DNA of 64,000 bases from Chrysopilus asiliformis (GCA_964034945.1 OZ035963.1:3631828-3695827); one strand, 5' to 3'. Positions 24,826 through 37,419 are shown, counted from the stretch's first letter. Program-made: numbers and translations. The notes: generated from the letters alone by a model not told the origin.

Positions 24826-25020
24826 GTCGGTAGGTGTAATCCAAAATTCGTCACACATTTAAGAAGGGGGTGGAGGTGATGGGGAGAGGAGGCTCTGTAA
24901 TAGTGTGGTGCTGTAATAACGACCTTACAAAAATCGCAAAAAAGCTTTAAATAAATACTAATAGGGGTCGGGAGGGTTCAAAAAGATAAAAATTGGCGTG
25001 ATGTATTTTATCGACAATCT
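24826..25020. mobile_element. GTCACG-family MITE, most complete copy
   Basis: The left end TGTAATCCAAAATTCGTCACAC and right end GGCGTGATGTATTTTATCGACA (cores TTCGTCAC and GTGATGTATTTTAT) are inverted relative to each other. The body has G-rich tracts (GGGGGTGGAGGTG, GGGGTCGGGAGGG) and ATCGCAAAAA. It matches the insect MITE type with GTCACG termini and C/G-rich subterminal runs. No coding content. Confidence 0.45.
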
Positions 25021-25047
25021 TTTAAACACTTTTCGCATCTATAATTT

Positions 25048-25635
25048 TTATACCCGTATGGTGAAACCAAAGGGTATATTAACTTTGCCTTACCGTTTGT
25101 AACGCCAAGATCCCGTCATCGCACAAAAAAATGAATTACACCAGTGTGTTTAGAATGATAAAAAAAGTTGAATTTAGCATGTCCGTCCGTCTGTCTGTCT
25201 GTCTGTCTGTCCGTCCGTCTGTCTGTCTGTCCGTCTGTCTGTCTGTGGCGCGGATTGCGGGCGCACGGATTGAGCTACAGACTTGAAATTTTGCGCAGGT
25301 CCATTTTTCGTAAAATGCGAGGCTAAGTTCGTTAATGGGCAAAAACGGACCATTAGGGGGGGTACCCCCCATACGAACGAAATCGTTTTTTGTGAATATC
25401 TCGAAAACGGTGCATCTTATCAAAAAAGTCCAAGAACAAAAGCTATTTAGGATATGATTCTACATAAAACTGCCATACATCAAAATCCGTTTGGAATAAA
25501 TTTTGAAAAATCTTATTGGAAAGTTTGACTTCAAAGTGGAATTTTGGTACAACTGTTCGAATTTTGATACGAATATCACCATACGGGTCTCCAATGATTG
25601 CCAGATTGGCAATTATAGCTTCTGTTATGTTTTTT
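25048..25635 (+). mobile_element. (GTCY)n-bearing interspersed repeat, copy 2
   Basis: Same order of parts as copy 1 at 6648: TATACCC hairpin, ACTTTGCCTTACCGTTTGTA, a GTCC/GTCT array at about 25180-25246 (longer than in copy 1), then the conserved 3' body ending GCAATTATAGCTTCTGTTAT. The array length differs between copies while the flanks are well conserved. Confidence 0.7.
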
Positions 25636-26305
25636 AGTAAGATTTATCATTTGAAATACATTTGGTTTTAAAAAAAATTCCACATGACACGCAGGTGAAA
25701 TCTACAAAAGTTTCACCATATTTAAACAAAGTAAAAATTCCCAAAGCTTTCATACCAGGATGTACCAAAACGACTTCAAGGATAATGCGAAATATTTTCT
25801 GTTTTGTTTATTTACAAGTTTTATGAGGCAAGAGCCACGTGATGAAGGCTCCAAGGATAGTAAAATGTTAGTTCTGGCTTAGATGTTGTGTTTTATTTAT
25901 ATTTATTTAGTTGTAAAAATAATTTCACGTTTCCGCAACGTCACTTCTCTACTCTAGTTTGAATATTTTAGATGACTTGCTGTTAAGTTTTCGTTACCTA
26001 GAATAGTAAAAATTTTCCTTATGCGTGTTCCGGCTATTCTTCTAAGGCATTGGTGCGTTGAATATTTTTTTTCTTTTTATGCTTTAGTCAAATAAATAAT
26101 TTAGTTTTTTTTTGCATGAAGAGTATGTTTTGATAACCTAAAATTACATAAAACTGGGAGATCTGAAAGAAGAGACCGGGAGAAACTGAAACTTGTATAA
26201 CATGTTTTTTATTTTATTTCTTTACATATTTTCAGAAAAAAAATGGAGAAAATTTAAATTTTAGTTGCCGAATATTGTATGTAAAGTTTTAAAAACCACA
26301 ATCCA
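25636..26305. other. AT-rich spacer
   Basis: Nothing recognisable apart from homopolymer runs. Confidence 0.4.
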
Positions 26306-26448
26306 CACTCAGAAAAATGGAGGCTAACTCGACGACCTATATACGGCGTAATTGGCCTCGGGCAGGAAAATTTAGCCTATGCGAGGCGCGCGTTCGCCTA
26401 CATGAGGGAAAGTAAAACTTGTGTTGATGTGTGGCCGGAGAAATTCTT
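26306..26448 (+). mobile_element. CACTCAG MITE, truncated copy (long subfamily)
   Basis: Starts CACTCAGAAAAATGGAGGCT and follows the family to about GAGAAATTCT, where similarity ends. The 3' half, including the internal hairpin, is missing. It carries the extra block AAAATTTAGCCTATGCGAGG shared with the copy at 41729. Confidence 0.7.
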
Positions 26449-26899
26449 TGGCCTATCCTTACTCGTTTTAAAAACTCGAATTCTAAAATTTTGTAATAAA
26501 ACTTTTCTTGAGAGAAGAAATGCAAGGCACGGAAGAGGGAAATTTAAAATAAATTGTTAGGCCTAAAACTGATTGCTCCGCAATTCTGTAACAAAAGATT
26601 AACAATTTTAGAGTTTTAAGTAATTTTTAAAAGTCAAGGATGCGCCTTAAGGCATGACAATAAAATGTTAAATGTCTCTCAATTTACTGCAAGTATGAAA
26701 ATAATTAAACTGCTAACATGGGCATTACATGGGAATTAAGGGAAATTTTTTTGATAATTGCCTTCTCGCTCAACATGGGCAGTCATCTAGATTGATCTTT
26801 AGTTATTTTTTCACCATCACACGTTCATTCATAAGGGACGGTTTGTAGGTGCATTTGGAAGATAGATTTATTCAAACGACAGGTAACTTCCAATCGATA
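26449..26899. other. Spacer
   Basis: AT-rich with no recognisable feature. Confidence 0.35.
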
Positions 26900-27980
26900 A
26901 TCCCCAAAAGCCACAACCATGGAATATTAATCAAAATCCAATGTAAAAGGGAGCGGGAGGATTGGCTCTACAGCAGCCACTATACGAATATGTAAGTGAA
27001 TAACCTGTGCAATAATTAAACAGGAGAGCAAGCAGGTCCTTAAATACGGCGGTGGGACAGGCGGGTATGTTGCTTTACCTCCATCCATTGCCTTTAAAAT
27101 CTCTAGCAATTACCGAAAATGAATAGTGACACACATGATATATATGCAATTAAATATAGTGCCCAAGCTTCCAGGAGCACAGAACACAATGTGCAGGAAT
27201 TACTATAGATGCAACACATTCGGTTATATCTGATCCTCGTATATGAATTTCAACACGAAAGCGATGCAGTTGCTCCTGATCTGATGCACGGGTGGCTGGA
27301 TATGGTAGGGACACACATTGCCGCTTCATAACATAGTTCCAAATCCAGTAGCTCTTGTAGGGATGCATTGTATGCAATTCGCTTGCCCGTCGAACCATGG
27401 AAATACTGACGACCCGAAGTCGAACTCGGACCCGACCAAAGGATCTGTTTCTGAATGTGAATTCGGATGCTGGCGTTTGATATTCGAAGGGTGGCATGGA
27501 ATCCTTGTGGCCATCAAAGGTTAGGTATGTGGCGCATTTTACAATGGCATCAATGGTACTTCATGACATGCCAGGATTATCAAGCGGTCGCTCGGTGGGT
27601 GAGAAGAATACTCTCGACTAGCCAGCAGCAGCGGTCCTTTTGTGAAACAGTAGCAAATTGTAGTGGGACACATTCATCCTAAAAGCCCTTAGCCCCTGGT
27701 CCTTTTATTCTGGTCGGAGCAGAGAAATACGTTATATATACATAGGCTGCCACTTGAACACACGCGGCCAGGCCAGGCTGTGTGATGGAAGACTTTTTAA
27801 TGCAATTACAGCTCCCGGCAAAAATTTAACCTTTTCGCTGGTGTACAGCAAGTTGGTAAGTTTTCCCGGAGAATACGACTACGCTTTTCATGACAACAAA
27901 GAGGGGGGAGGTGTGCCCATCGTTAAGGATAGGTGGATGGACACTTCACTTTGCGATCTCGATTTTCACCTTCATATCTT
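26900..27980. other. GC-richer island with overlapping open frames
   Basis: About 1 kb that is clearly less AT-rich than its surroundings. The minus strand holds an ATG-started 115-codon frame (27497-27150), but the two other minus frames are also open over much of the same stretch, so composition alone may explain them. On the plus strand, a short segment 27812-27855 (reads PGKNLTFSLVYSKL) has a good acceptor (GCAATTACAG) and a consensus donor (TTG|GTAAGT). No family is recognised. It may be an old exon cluster, an eroded foreign insertion or a decayed gene. Confidence 0.3.
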
Positions 27981-29529
27981 TGGTCGTTTTATTTTCGTGA
28001 TTTTTTTGCCTTTTGTAGTAACAATTTTAAAATTATATTAGAGAATGTTTTTTTTTTATTTTGCTACTTGTTTTTCTCTAAGTTAATTAACTAACTTAGG
28101 CTGCCTTTATAACACAATCAATAGGATTCATTTTGTATGTATTTCAATTGGATTAATTGTTTTATAAATGAATTTTTCATGATGATTTTCTCTCAACTAG
28201 TCATGTATTTTAAAGTGTCTGTAGAGGTACAGCGGTTTAGGTTACACTTCTGGAAACTTTTTAATATTTGATCTGAAATATTTAAAAAGTTGTAGTTCGC
28301 AAGAAAATTTTCAAGAGAAGCTTTTCATTCTCAAGTTGAAACACTCAAAATCGCTTTTCCTTAAAACTGTGGTAGCCTAACCTTTTTGTTCTTGTAACCC
28401 ATTTCGAAATTTAAATTTAGAAAAAATCGGCTGCTCCCTTTCTTGGAATTAAAAAAAAATGTGGCTCAGTAAACTTTATAATGCGCCGCAGGTGAAAATG
28501 TTCTTTGGGTGTTGTTAAAATTGAGTTTTTTTGTATAAAATTCGTTATTTCGTTAGTGTTCCGTTTCAACCATTCCCTACCCTCCCACCGCTTATCGTGT
28601 TTCAAATTGATCCAAAATAAATATCGTCACCCTACTTATGTAACTTGCGCTTCATGCGTTTCTTGAGTACATCCGTTACTGTAAAGGCAGTAGAAAAATT
28701 TTGTGTTTTTTTGATTATAGAACTAATTTTAAAAGGAAACGTTTTAAAATTAAATCTAATAGACAAATACAATCACTTGAAAAAAAACCTTGTATCCTAT
28801 CGAGTTTGCACCTCGACAAAATTCAATTCGAATTTTAAATGTATGTCCTAGTAGCCATTGGCTTCATGTCGCCTCCTTGGGATAAAATACTTTTACAAAA
28901 TGTTACCAATACCGAAATGATAACACTACTGACTGTAGGACTCGCTGGTAGATTGTACTACAAAACTTTTATCCTATGTACCTTCCCTTAGCGCGAAAAG
29001 ACATCATCCCTTAGAGCACCTTCGCTTCTACGAATTTGGTTCAATGGCGGCTGCTGGTTCTCCTCACGGTACAGAATAAACAAAATTTTGAATGCAAAAA
29101 CAGGAATTAATTGCTCTTGCCATGAATATTCATCAGGATGAAAGGACATGATATATTTAGTCGGCAAATGGCTTTCCGTTTTATACAACATTCAACTTTT
29201 TCTCCGTCAATTTTACTTTAAACATCAACCGCGGAGGGCACCGAAAAAAACATAAAAAACAACATCCATGTTCGTTCGCCTAATGAGTTTTTTTTACAAT
29301 TTGCTGTAACTAAAATATGAAAATAACACTTTAAGGTGAATTTTCAAGTGTGGGCGAGCGATGCTACGGTTTTCAGGTGATCCGCAAGATATTTGAGTAA
29401 CCTTTGGGCGATTAAAAACACTTGGAGTTTTTTTAAACAAAAATATCAAAGAAGAAATCTGTAGGGAAGGCGAGTGTTTTTTTTATTTGTAGATAAAACC
29501 GTTAATAGCGGCAACTGTTAAGTTTTCAT
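27981..29529. other. AT-rich spacer, one unassigned short frame
   Basis: The minus-strand frame 29191-28988 has an ATG start and 67 codons with an ordinary amino-acid mixture but no recognised motif. Nothing else was identified. Confidence 0.3.
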
Positions 29530-29776
29530 CTTAAATTGGTTGAACCTATACCGGATATAGCGACGAAACACTTGTAAAGGTCCAGTTTGTCCCTCCGTTT
29601 TCAAAATGTCTCTTCGTCTCCGGATATCTCATGAATCGCTGAAGGGATTTGGATCTGGTTTTCACCATTAGAGAGTTTGGCTCTCCAGTTTAGCTCTCAA
29701 GTTTAGCTTTCATATACTAAAATATACCCCTATCCAGTTCTGTAAACCCACGGTCCTGTAATATTCTGCAATTCTG

Positions 29777-30048
29777 CACTCAGAAAAATGGAGGCTAACT
29801 CGACGACCTACATACGGCGTAATTGGCCTCGGGCAGGCGCGCGTTCGCCTGCATGTGGGCAAGTAAAACTAAGTTGACCTGTGGTCGGAGAAATTCTGAA
29901 ATTAAGCCACCAGCAGGTGAAGTAGGGCATTGGGAGCTGCACGAGTTGACCTTAGATAGGTTAACTCTGATCGCTAGCTGGCTTACAGAAACCTCTGTAA
30001 GGTCAGAGTTAACCTGACAAAAAGTTGACCTGGACATTATTCTGAGTG
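29777..30048 (+). mobile_element. CACTCAG MITE, copy 3 (272 bp)
   Basis: Complete element in the opposite orientation to copy 1 and of identical length. The internal hairpin is present. It is flanked by TG on both sides rather than TA, so either the duplication has mutated or the TA preference is not absolute. The flanks resemble another interspersed repeat (GGATATCTCATGAATC before it), so it is probably nested. Confidence 0.8.
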
Positions 30049-30310
30049 TGAAGCAATTCAATTCTGAAGCAATTCAATTCTGATTTGATCCGGTGTTCAC
30101 TATTAGAATAATCACAACTGAAGGAATCTTTTAACCCCGAGAAATCCGCTCTATCCGTTTTCCTGCAAATTCTGCGAATTTGAAAAATAATACCGGAAGC
30201 CGTATATCGGATTTATAGTTAGAAGTGGTCAGCGCCTTTTCTGTTGATTAAAACATGACAACGAGGACTATTTTTCTCAAGTTGTTGAAATAATCCCCAT
30301 TAAATCATTT

Positions 30311-30459
30311 TTATACCCGTATGGTGAAACCAAAGGGTATACATATTAACTTTGCTTTACCGTTTGTAACGCCAAGATCCCGTCATCACACACAAAAATG
30401 AATTACACCATTGTGTTTAGAATGATAAAAAAAATTGAATTTTCCATGTCCGTCCGTCC

Positions 30460-30494
<35 letters not shown>

Positions 30495-30890
30495 CGTCTG
30501 TCTGTGGCGCGGATTGCAGGCGCACGGATTGAGCTAGAGACTTGAAATTTTGCGCAGATCCGTTTTTCGTAAAATGCGAGGCTAAGTTCGTTAATGGGCA
30601 AAAATGGACCATTAGGGGGGGTACCCTCCATACGAACGAAAACGATTTTTGCGAATATCTCAAAAACGGTGCATCTTATCAAAAAAGTTCAAGAACAAAA
30701 GTTATTGAGGATATTATTCTACATAAAACTCCCATACATCAAAATCGGATTGGAATAAATTTTAAAAAATCTTATTGGAAAGTTTGACTTCATAGTGGAA
30801 TTTTGATAAAACTGTTCGCCATTCACTTAAATCACCATACGGGTTTTCAATAATTGCCAGATTGGCAATTATAGCTTTTGTTATGTTTTT
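30311..30890 (+). mobile_element. (GTCY)n-bearing interspersed repeat, copy 3
   Basis: Same structure as the copies at 6648 and 25048, with the GTCC/GTCT array at about 30447-30505. This copy has a 4-base ACAT insertion next to the 5' hairpin (GGGTATACATATTAAC). Confidence 0.7.
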
Positions 30891-32102
30891 CTTGATAATT
30901 TAACAAAAATTCTCAGAATTTAATTTTCCTCAAATACTTTTTTACGATTTCATCACATTGTAATTCATTCTTTATCAATCTGATGACATCTAGAATTGCT
31001 TTGGCACTAAAAAAATGAAACAAAAGTGATTTTTTTCGTCAAACATAAAAGGTTGAGTTTTATATTTCATATTTTGGTCATTAATTCATATTTTTATTGT
31101 ATAACTTAGGTTGACAATAATCAGAAAGCTCCCAATAGAATTTTTATGGGTTTTCTTTGATACAAAAGATGTTTACAATTTCAGTTCTTCTGTTTTATTT
31201 CTATTTTATATTCTGCAATAATTTAGAGGTAAATCAATGAGTAAAATGAAAATGGCCAGAAATCGAAACCGTGAACAAAGTCTTAAATTGCTTTGCGTGT
31301 GATTTTTATCGTTTTTATGAGTTTCCACTCGACAAAGTGAGTCGTTAAAAAATTATTATAAAAGTATTTAGCAGTTTGTTTTGTAAAACAATTCGCATGT
31401 GATTTTTTTATGTCAGAAAATTATTAGAATTTTATTAGCGCCCTTATAACACTAATACTAGAATTTTTGGTGTGTGGTACGTATCTGCCACTAGAAGTGT
31501 ATGTAAGTCCGGTATTACACTTGGCTTATTTAAGCCGGCAACTTTTGGGCTTAATAAGCCAATGTGCTTACATTTGTGGCTTAAATAAGCCAATCCTGTT
31601 TGCATATGCTACACAAGTTTACATGTGTGTGTGTGGACTCAAACCATTGAAATTGCTGCTGCTCATATACTTCCCAAGATCTTTACCTGCTGACGGTTAG
31701 AACGAAAATGATTTCTGCCTACTACTTTTCCCAAACCGGTTCACACACTTTGCATGTATGTAGATTGTCGATAAGCCATGATTTCGAGTGGCAACTTTTC
31801 CCTCCTCAGTCGTTTCTCCCGAAAATCGGCTTAAGTAAGCCCGAAAGTTGCCGTGTCTAATACCGCGCTAAGAGATACGTGTCAAACACTAAATGCTGGA
31901 AAGGGTAGTGTTTGAATCACGTGTTTTCGTACACAGGAGTTCCATAGGGTTCAATTCTCTGTCCCATGTTTTTTTTTCAAAATGATTTTTCTGTTCAATT
32001 TTACTCTCAAAAAGCCCGTATGTGTTACACGGGGTATGAAATAGTAGTTTATTCGTAGACTACACAATTTCCAGAAATTATTTAGAAAAAAAACCCATTT
32101 TC
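30891..32102. other. AT-rich spacer
   Basis: No gene is recognised. The GGCTTATTTAAGCC-like blocks at 31524-31595 are short palindromic words repeated three times (TTAAGCC, GCTTAATAAGCC, GCTTAAATAAGCC), probably a small eroded repeat. Confidence 0.35.
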
Positions 32103-32559
32103 TTAACAGAAAAATAATTCTTTCATTTGGTCGAACTGAAATCCATTCAAAAATACACACGCAAAGTTAAAATTTTCTAACATTGCGTAAAAATAGATAC
32201 TTCCGATATAATCCGCATATCTGCGAAATTTGTAAATCGTCGCAGACCATCTGGTAGACTTTTGATATATTTTGAAAAATTGAAAAAGTGAGCCAAGTAT
32301 GAGGCAAACCACATGAAATATCGCATATGGCAGCCATAAATCAAAATATTTGAGAGCAATTAGATGTGAATTTGTCGCTGGTGAAAAAGTGATTCCTTCT
32401 TTTTGTGCCGCGGAACATCTTCGAATGCGTACGTAAGATAGAAGACAGATCAAAATAGTTTCAAGCAAATCCAGCTGATTTTCGGTAGAACTTCTACATC
32501 TAGAAGATACTGGACTAGGCGGTTGTGTGTGGTGTTTTTTATTATCTGATGGATTCGGT
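32103..32559 (-). CDS. Long open segment, possible membrane-protein exon
   Basis: About 150 codons are open on the minus strand between stops, much longer than expected by chance in such AT-rich DNA. Only an internal Met is present, so if coding it is an internal or terminal exon. Two hydrophobic stretches are visible, LPYAIFHVVCLILGSLF and YIGSIYFYAMLENF, separated by a basic segment. The first part is polar. The frame ends at TAA 32103-32105, preceded by ELFFC; a GTTAAG overlapping the stop could be a donor. Insect chemoreceptors look broadly like this, but I see no diagnostic motif. Confidence 0.3.
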
Positions 32560-32562
32560 CAC

Positions 32563-35500
32563 ACTTTACACACTTTCCATTCATTCATTTCTACATATTA
32601 TACTCACACTCGCTCCGATCCAATTTTTATATTCAAAAAAGCAGCGGAGATTCAGTCTGTTGAAAAAATGCACGATTTTTTTTTTCACTTGCGTTGTTTG
32701 TGTGGAAAATTTATTGCGTTAATAATTTTTATGAAATAGTTCCAATTTTATGGGCCCCAAATTACTTCTGTTTTGTGTCGTTTTTAATTAGGACGCCCGA
32801 AATTCGTAGCTATTTAAGAAGGATCTTCTTTTTTACGGGCATGCGGGTCTTCGTATAATCCAGAGACTAATGCAGGGTCGTCTATGATTTTCATGTTTCA
32901 GGTCATTAATAGGCGTTAATGCATTCGTTAAAAAGGGGTAACTTAGAACCAAGTGAATTGAAATGAAATGAATTGAATTTTTCCATCCGTGCCCGTCTTA
33001 TGATTTATGATAAATTACCCGGTGTCATTGTGTGGATTTTAAACATTTTTACGAGTATTCTTCACAGGCGGTTGAAGTTCAAGCCAGGGAAAACGAACGA
33101 ATTTTCATAGCCGTGGGGAAAATATGTGTAAACTGTGGGGTCTTTAACGGAATTTTCACTTTTCATCTCACTCCTCTATGATTTGAATTTGAAATATTTT
33201 TTTTTCACATTTCAACGGATGATTGATTAGTTTGAGTTTTTATTGGGCATGAGACAACAATTAGGATGCTTCAGTTTCGATGTCAAAAACACTTTTTGAC
33301 AACTTTAATTGATTACTAACGGCAGTCAGTTGTTTATTTTTAAGGGGAAAATTCACTATGGAAAATTCTTTGGGTTTATTTGATGATGCATCGTAGGTTT
33401 TAGCCAATCAAAAAGTTATGAGCAACGAGCAAATATGGAGAGTTTTTCTCTTTAACATATTTAATATGCCAGAGGTTCAAGTTTGATAAAAATTAGTGCG
33501 CAACTCAACCCGGCCTAGCCAACTAAAAAAAAAAAATTCGGGAAACAAAATCCATAAAAAAATGAAAAACACCGAAATAAAAAAACCCTAAGGCAAAAAA
33601 AGGGGGAAAAAATCAAACCCCCCTCCCACCCCTCTTCTCGTCTTTTGCGTTTTACCGATAGGATTTAATACTGCCGTCACACTATCCATGCGGAGTTTAT
33701 GTCAACAAAGATGTTAGCGGTTGACATAGGTCACGTTGACATGCTGCTTGTTTGACGTATTTAATGAACTTCCTCCAAAAAATATTTCTTAAATTGTTGT
33801 CTTAAACAATCCTCGTTGCTCTGAATATAATAATGCAATTCTGTCAGGAGTCTGATAATTAAATTTGGAAAAATTTTAAAAAAATTGTCTGTAATTTTAG
33901 TATGTATGCCTCTAATAAATCTCATTTAATGTAAAACAAATACTTCCAATGATTGAGTTTTCTCAAAAAAGCGGTTAACTAAACATAATTTGAATTGAAT
34001 TTCATGGTATTTTTTTTCGAGAAAATGTTTGTGCCTAACCTGAAATATTTATAAAATTTTAATAGCTTTTCTGTGACATCCCTCGGGATAATTGTTTGAA
34101 TTTACTGTCTAACGACTTGAGAAACAAATCTCATCGTTTCGCTGCAATTTTTTAATCATCCTAATAGCGAAGTCTAGCAAAATAGCACCGTAAGGGATAC
34201 ATTAACAAACCCAAGACAAACACAACAATTTTCTATGTCTAGACATAAAAAAATCAAAATAAAATATCATTTCGTATATAAAGAAATTCTTAACCGTCGA
34301 TTTAGGGTTTCTGTTTTTTGAAACAACATCAATTCTACCCCCAGCTCAAGGTCAAAATTCATTGGGATGTCCCTTTTATGTTTATATTTATGTACGAACA
34401 ATGGTATGGTGGAGGGGGGTGGGAAGGACCAAGCGGATCTAGTATTAGGGTAGGTGGTTGACTCGATACAACAAAAATAAAATTCGGACTTGTGACAAAA
34501 CCTTATTTGAAGGTCCTGTCGAGTTCGGTGGGATCGCATTTCCAAGCAATTGCACCAAGATGTAACCCATGGAAATTACTTTTCTGGCTTAAATTTTATG
34601 TTATGGCGACGATTCCTGAACGTATAACGTAACGTCTGGGTTCGCTTTCGCACAGCCAAAAGTACCATAAATGAACGGAATTCCTAACCTAATGTCCACC
34701 GACCGTAGGACGATTGTCAAAAGATATCTGCTGGCTGAATTGGATTCGAAATACTGTGGAAATATCCTACACAACAGCATGCGGCTATACAAAAAGGATA
34801 CAGGATTGAAAGGATACAACACACTACTTATGCAAGTGTAGTTAAGGAACACCGCTGTATCTCGAACTGTGAAAATGGTGTTTTGGGAATGATCTTCATG
34901 TCTTCATTATATCCCTGGCAATGACAACAGGACATTATTTTATCCCTTGATTGTCGTTAAAACGTGTTATGCTTCGTAGTGGCTACGAAAATACCGTTTC
35001 ACTAATACACCGGGATTTCAAGGATTCACTACGACGATTTATATTAAGCGATTCCTTAGACTGCTGCCGAAAATTGTTGAAAAAAAAAGAAATACAACTT
35101 TTATAGACACAAACCGTTCAACGGTTAAATTACCCGAATTTTATTTAAACTTCAATTCGAAATACTTCAGTGAAATACGAGTTAAATAAATCGTATGTTT
35201 TGGACATGGGTTAGAGATTAAAATGCATGTGGATTTGGGAATGTGTTTTTCATTTGATGCAAGTTTATGGGATTTGAAGTGTTTGGGTTCAGAATAGAGA
35301 TTTATTTTAATTTGTTGTTCATTCTGCGTGAATTCGTGATAGATTAGAAACAAAACTTTGGTATTCAAATATAAGAGGAGCAGCATGAAGAAGTTTTTTC
35401 CTTGAAAAACTGATCAAGGTTGGAAACTGGAAGGTCCTTACATTTGTAAACCTTACAAATGTTGCAATCCTATTCCTTGTTTTCAATCTATGTGAAATTA

Positions 35501-36824
35501 TAGGTGAGGTAGCGAAGGGATAAATGTTACGAAACCTAAACTCATATTTATTTTGGAATCAGTTAGAGAAAAGCGGCAGGGAGGGGTACGGGGGAGAGGC
35601 GCTTTAATTGTCGGAAAATAGAAGTTTCATGGGAAATTACAAAAAGGTTCTCAAAGTTTTTGCCAGGAGAACCGTTACAGGAGTCAAATTTCTATGACCG
35701 TCACTAACTTTTCCTATGACATTGATTGGGATAGTTACTTGTGCCGACAATGGAAAAATTAGGTTTGTGTCAGCAGAACTAAGGCCTTTTTGACTCTTCT
35801 CGCATGATAAATTTAAATTTTCCCACAATAAAAATCGTTTTCTAATAACTTTCAAAAAAAAAAAAAAATCGTGAATTAAAAAAAAAATGCGCAATCAAGT
35901 TTTTCTCAACAAATCCTGCAACTTTGGTTAGGCTTGTGCATTTAATAAAAGTTTATTTTTAGAAAACAAACCCTAATAATTAATATTTTCATTTTGAAAC
36001 CCCAGAAAACAAATGAGCAACGATTTATGTAATTAACAAATTCATTCTGGTGTCTCCTATATACCTACATATGTTGTGTAAAGAGTCTGAATATACCAAT
36101 AGACAACAATTTAATTTCGATTCTTCTTGACTTAATAGTGGTGCACGTAGCCTGAAGCCTTAGGCAAAATGAGCCGTAACCTCCGTAACCTCAATTTCCC
36201 AACCGCATGCCAGTTTAGTTCACTTTCTCTGCTTCCGGCCATGATCCAGAACGCTATGGAAGTTATTTTCAGGCATATGTTCTACAAAGTATCTTCTTTC
36301 GACGGCTCGGCAGCGTATAGGAACGCTGGAAGGCCATAAAATCACCACAAGCAGCCGTAGATGCTTTTCAGTTAAATTAAACCTCAGTGTTTTTCTGTTC
36401 ACCACTCAAAATCCATTCAACCTCATACTAGCTCGGTTGGCTTCCTTTCACTTCTTATATTCGGATTCGGAAAAGTCCCTGCCGCGACAGGGTGGTCGGA
36501 GGCTAAAATGGAGAATCGAAGTATCCATAAATTGTGCATTTTCCGTGTAATAGAACAAAGTTGCCAGGAAAAAGCAACCCCAAAAGTGGTTTCTGTTTGT
36601 TCATTAGGCAGGAAGTCGAGTTACCTTTTAATATGGCACGCTACAATCTCAACGAATATAGCGTTTTCTGTCTGTTACCAGCAGTAACCCTGTTCGAGTT
36701 TCTTTTTTTTTTGCAGCGAAATCATACGATTTTCCTCCTGGCGACGCGCGGTGGTGGTGGGCCGACCGGTAAAGGATTTCACTTCAGGGAGGCATATTGG
36801 TCAAAGTTTCTTTCTATTTTCCAG
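32563..36824. other. Spacer with poor coding signal
   Basis: Mostly AT-rich. 33590-33690 has C-rich tracts and CCGTCACACTATC, a worn piece of the GTCACG MITE type. The slightly GC-richer stretches 34300-34860 and 36200-36750 contain overlapping open frames on both strands with no recognisable domain. Confidence 0.3.
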
Positions 36825-37119
36825 TAATTATCCTCATTTATCTTTAAAACAACAACAATATTGTGTGCAATACTACCGCCAACAGTCTAGAGTATATCAA
36901 AATGCTTCTCCATTAAATTCATTGGAGTTTCGGTACTGTAAAGGTGGATTGAGGGTTGGAAGAGATCCTTGCAGAAGGACTATGATGGTTGATTACGCAG
37001 TCGGAAAGAGTAAGCGAGAGAAGCATTGGGAAAGTCCTGCTGTCCGCCGTGCAACGATGAGTTCAAGGATAAAGTTTAAATCAACGTCGATGTGGTTTCC
37101 GGTTTCGCCTATTTCGTAG
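36825..37119 (+). CDS. Coding-like segment after a splice acceptor, unassigned
   Basis: Follows CTATTTTCCAG|T at 36824 and stays open for nearly 100 codons to the stop at 37117. It reads NYPHLSLKQQQ, then YCVQYYRQQSRVYQNASP, then a basic segment with VGKSKREKHWESP. Gln/Tyr-rich composition is typical of insect disordered regions. A GTGGATTG donor-like site at 36943 could end an exon earlier. No family is recognised and no partner exon was found, so it could be chance. Confidence 0.25.
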
Positions 37120-37419
37120 TTATTTTATTCTGTTTGCAAGTTTGAAATTGCAAGGAAGTTGATTTGTTAGTTGCTAAACTCCTTTGAGGTTATGCTCTAT
37201 TATCCTGGCACAATGGTTTCTAATCAATGATGGGATTTTTCAAAGGGAAAATTCAGGTCATGGTTGAAGTTTTGGAATTTTAGAATCAAATTGAGGTCTT
37301 TGTTTTGAATTTTTGAAGATTTTAGATCTTATAAATCGATTAGAATGATATTTAGAAGGAAAAAAAAACAAGAAAAAGTTTTCTTAATTAGCGACAAGTT
37401 TGGAAATACCTCAGATTAA

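Noticed and set aside
25136..25423. Minus-strand frame of about 95 codons shared by the three (GTCY)n elements
   Set aside because: It reads through the microsatellite as a Thr/Asp/Arg/Gln repeat and shifts frame between copies with array length. It is explained by element copying.
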